Shown: in pieces, positions 53,238 through 55,001 of the stretch
Numbering within the stretch: the stretch's first letter is position 1
How the letters are laid out: each line of letters starts with the position of its first letter
Origin: a filamentous cyanobacterium CCT1
Lineage (GTDB): Bacteria > Cyanobacteriota > Cyanobacteriia > Phormidesmidales > Phormidesmidaceae
NCBI GenBank assembly: GCA_003017855.1
Contig: PYER01000008.1
Coordinates: 1-55,001, forward strand
Reading direction: 5' to 3'
Length of the DNA: 55,001 nucleotides
Notes under the pieces: generated by a model
What the model saw: the letters and a program-made list of their open reading frames with translations, nothing else
The model's database searches: none
What the model was told of the DNA's origin: nothing
Translations under genes and position numbers: made by a program

Positions 53238-54935
53238 TTAGTGAGTGAGAATGCCTTGGATAGTCACGTCAGCAGGATCTCCAGCATCAAGGGAACCAAG
53301 CCCACGCAGATGATAGAGCAGTAGCAACCGCTCCTCGTCCGCCAGCTCAAACCAGCGCTTGCCCTCAAATCGGTCAGCGATGAACTGGCGAATCACCTCC
53401 ACAGACCACCCCAGGCTTCTAACCTGCTGTTGAATCTGTTCGTGTAGGGCTAAGTCGTAGGCAACAGGCTCTGCTTCCTGTGGAAAAGAGGTCTCATCCC
53501 CCCGCACCCCCCTTTCCGGAGAAAAAGAGGTTTTATCCGAGCCCAAATCACCGGCGCAAAGCGCCTCACCCTTCATATATCCCTCCAAGGGGTGTAATTC
53601 CTTGATTTCTAGGGGTTCTAGCGATTCTGGTATCGCTTCAGAAGTCGCCTCTCCAGGGGCTAAAAGGCTTGCTAGCTGGGCTATTACACCCTCTTGATGG
53701 GCAGGGTGCCAAAGGTTGAGGTGCTTGTAGAGGGTCTGCTGGCTGACTTTAGCCAACTGGGCGATCGCCTTAGCTCGGGCTGTAATCTGCTCGGGCAGTT
53801 CTCCTGCCTGCTCTAGCTCGGCATAGGCGGTGCGAATGCGGTGCTGGGCGTCTTCGGCCTGCTGCTGGTTAAAGGGCACCAAATTGTTTTTGGGCTGGCT
53901 GGTGTCGCGGCTGGGGGTGGTACCCAGGGGCCAGTAGTAGCCTTCGACGGCTCTGGCCCAGGCGATAACTTTACGCTCGAGGTCGTGCTGGTGGCGGCAG
54001 TACTGCTCGTAGCCGGGGCAGGTGAGGGCGATGCGCAGGGTGTAGTCGATCAGGGCTTGGCCCTGGAGACCATCAAAGACGCGACCATAGCAGGCGATGG
54101 TTTTGAGTAGTTGGTTGGTCTGGCCGTAGGCGGTCCAACCCTCGGTGATGACGGTATCGAGGTCGTGTCGCCAGCTCTCGACGGGGTGGCTGCGGCGCTT
54201 GGGTCGCTTGCGGTGGTTGTCGCGACCAATTTTCATCGCATGGCGCAGGGCCTCCATGTCTTGGTGGCCAGCTGCACCGTCCCAGAGCCAGAAGAACCGA
54301 GCTAGGCTGCTGCCGATGGGGTTAAGGGCATCGTCAAGCAAGCAGGAACCGCTGCCTGGCTGGAGGGGCAGCCGGTGGCCCATGTATTCGATGAATGTCT
54401 GAACGCCATAGGCTTTGACGTTGGGAAAGATTTCGAGCTGCCCCGCCTGAAGCCGAAACCCCTGGCTCTGGAGACACTCTTTGAGGGTGACGGCCAGGTT
54501 GAAGGTGTTAACCAGCTCCGCAAAGGGGAGGTACAGGTGTAGACCACCGCTCCAGCTAGAGCGAATCAGCAGGGTGCGGGTGATGCCTATGGTCTCTAGG
54601 GCGGCACGGATCTGGGCGACGCCTTCGGCGGTACAGTAGTCGCCACCGGCATCAAGGTCGAGCAGGGCGTAGCGGGTGTCGTGGGTAAAGCGGACGCCGA
54701 TCAGCTGGTTGGCGTCTTGCCAGTGGTTCCACAGCACCCGAGGCCGCAACGGATAGGTGTTAACGGTTGTCCAAGCGGCTTTGGTGGTGGCGTCATCCGG
54801 CAGATCGGCACGAATGAAGCTCCAAGGGTAATGGCCAAAGATTTCACACAGCCGCTGGCCGGTGGGGTCAGCGGGAAGGGGTTCGGAACGGGGAGTCTTA
54901 CACGACTCCTCGCCCCATCCTATCGATGCGGTCAT
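53238..54935 (-). CDS. Plasmid replication protein with AEP-type primase domain
   Basis: A 565-residue protein. Residues about 30-200 look like an archaeo-eukaryotic primase-type domain: D93 and D95 in YALLDLDAGGDY, RSSWSGGLHLYLPF with H133, and an acidic QLEIFPN (E168). A helical region follows and then a helix-turn-helix (QLAKVSQQTLYKHLNLWHPA, about 400). The tail has Gly/Ser/Glu-rich linkers. This is the plan of cyanobacterial plasmid Rep/primase proteins; the primase would make the primer and the HTH bind the origin. A GAGAGAGG stretch precedes ATG 54935. The origin itself is not identified. Confidence 0.8.
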   Translation of the reverse strand: MTASIGWGEESCKTPRSEPLPADPTGQRLCEIFGHYPWSFIRADLPDDATTKAAWTTVNTYPLRPRVLWNHWQDANQLIGVRFTHDTRYALLDLDAGGDYCTAEGVAQIRAALETIGITRTLLIRSSWSGGLHLYLPFAELVNTFNLAVTLKECLQSQGFRLQAGQLEIFPNVKAYGVQTFIEYMGHRLPLQPGSGSCLLDDALNPIGSSLARFFWLWDGAAGHQDMEALRHAMKIGRDNHRKRPKRRSHPVESWRHDLDTVITEGWTAYGQTNQLLKTIACYGRVFDGLQGQALIDYTLRIALTCPGYEQYCRHQHDLERKVIAWARAVEGYYWPLGTTPSRDTSQPKNNLVPFNQQQAEDAQHRIRTAYAELEQAGELPEQITARAKAIAQLAKVSQQTLYKHLNLWHPAHQEGVIAQLASLLAPGEATSEAIPESLEPLEIKELHPLEGYMKGEALCAGDLGSDKTSFSPERGVRGDETSFPQEAEPVAYDLALHEQIQQQVRSLGWSVEVIRQFIADRFEGKRWFELADEERLLLLYHLRGLGSLDAGDPADVTIQGILTH

Positions 54936-55001
54936 GGGGGCCTCTCTCTCCTAAAAAAGAGCAATGGGTATTGCCCCGAGAGAGATCCGGTGTTACCATA
55001 G

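Noticed and set aside
1-55001. CRISPR arrays, tRNA or rRNA genes
   Set aside because: No evenly spaced 25-40 base direct repeats, no cloverleaf-like or rRNA-like sequence was seen on either strand.

Overview
The window is cyanobacterial accessory DNA and is most likely part of a large plasmid. The octamer GCGATCGC and near variants are scattered throughout. Many products are typical of cyanobacteria: multi-PAS kinases, a Uma2 nuclease, a KdpD without a kinase domain, DUF3368/UPF0175 and an ethylene-receptor-like sensor. A filamentous Leptolyngbya/Nodosilinea-like host is a guess only. The plasmid reading rests on four items in one 55 kb stretch: a MobF relaxase-helicase (19.5-23.0 kb), an actin-like ParM with a small partner (23.3-24.8 kb), a ParA with a ribbon-helix-helix partner flanked by repeated sites (50.5-52.0 kb), and a primase-type replication protein (53.2-54.9 kb). 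No rRNA, tRNA or CRISPR array was seen.

Layout. 0.3-5.5 kb: a divergent small-regulator pair, then a compact five-gene envelope/transfer-like operon that ends in a fused M23 peptidase-lytic transglycosylase. 6-19 kb: signalling genes (ethylene-sensor c-di-GMP enzyme, RsbRD-type kinase, XRE plus 1129-residue hybrid kinase, diguanylate cyclase with a collapsed GAF domain), separated by about 1 kb stretches full of MITEs and transposon debris. 19.5-26.7 kb: relaxase with a probable overlapping gene, ParM/partner, and an OmpR-type two-component pair. 27-31 kb: small accessory genes and a b-type cytochrome. 31-40 kb: a potassium module, with a kinase/NarL regulator pair divergent from a TrkA_C-like protein, kdpA, kdpB, a TPR protein, a KdpF-like protein, kdpC and a short kdpD. 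40-48.4 kb: a redox/stress island with two AraC paralogues (one truncated), two NAD(P)-binding proteins, two DUF1772 proteins, an MDR oxidoreductase and its divergent TetR. 48.6-55 kb: toxin-antitoxin pair, tyrosine recombinase beside a recombinase fossil, ParA/RHH partition, PD-(D/E)XK nuclease and replication protein.

The genes read as a plasmid backbone (replication, two partition systems, a resolvase-type recombinase, an addiction module, mobilisation) carrying environmental-response cargo (K+ uptake, c-di-GMP and ethylene-like sensing, oxidant response). Features not explained by ordinary gene content are: an interspersed repeat family with TAGTTGC/GCAACTA palindromic ends, one copy of which abuts the truncated AraC gene; a coiled-coil reading frame nested in the relaxase gene; and a tandem CGCAAGAA motif with the same spacing and position upstream of two redox genes. 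All functional calls come from reading the sequence; no database search was run.
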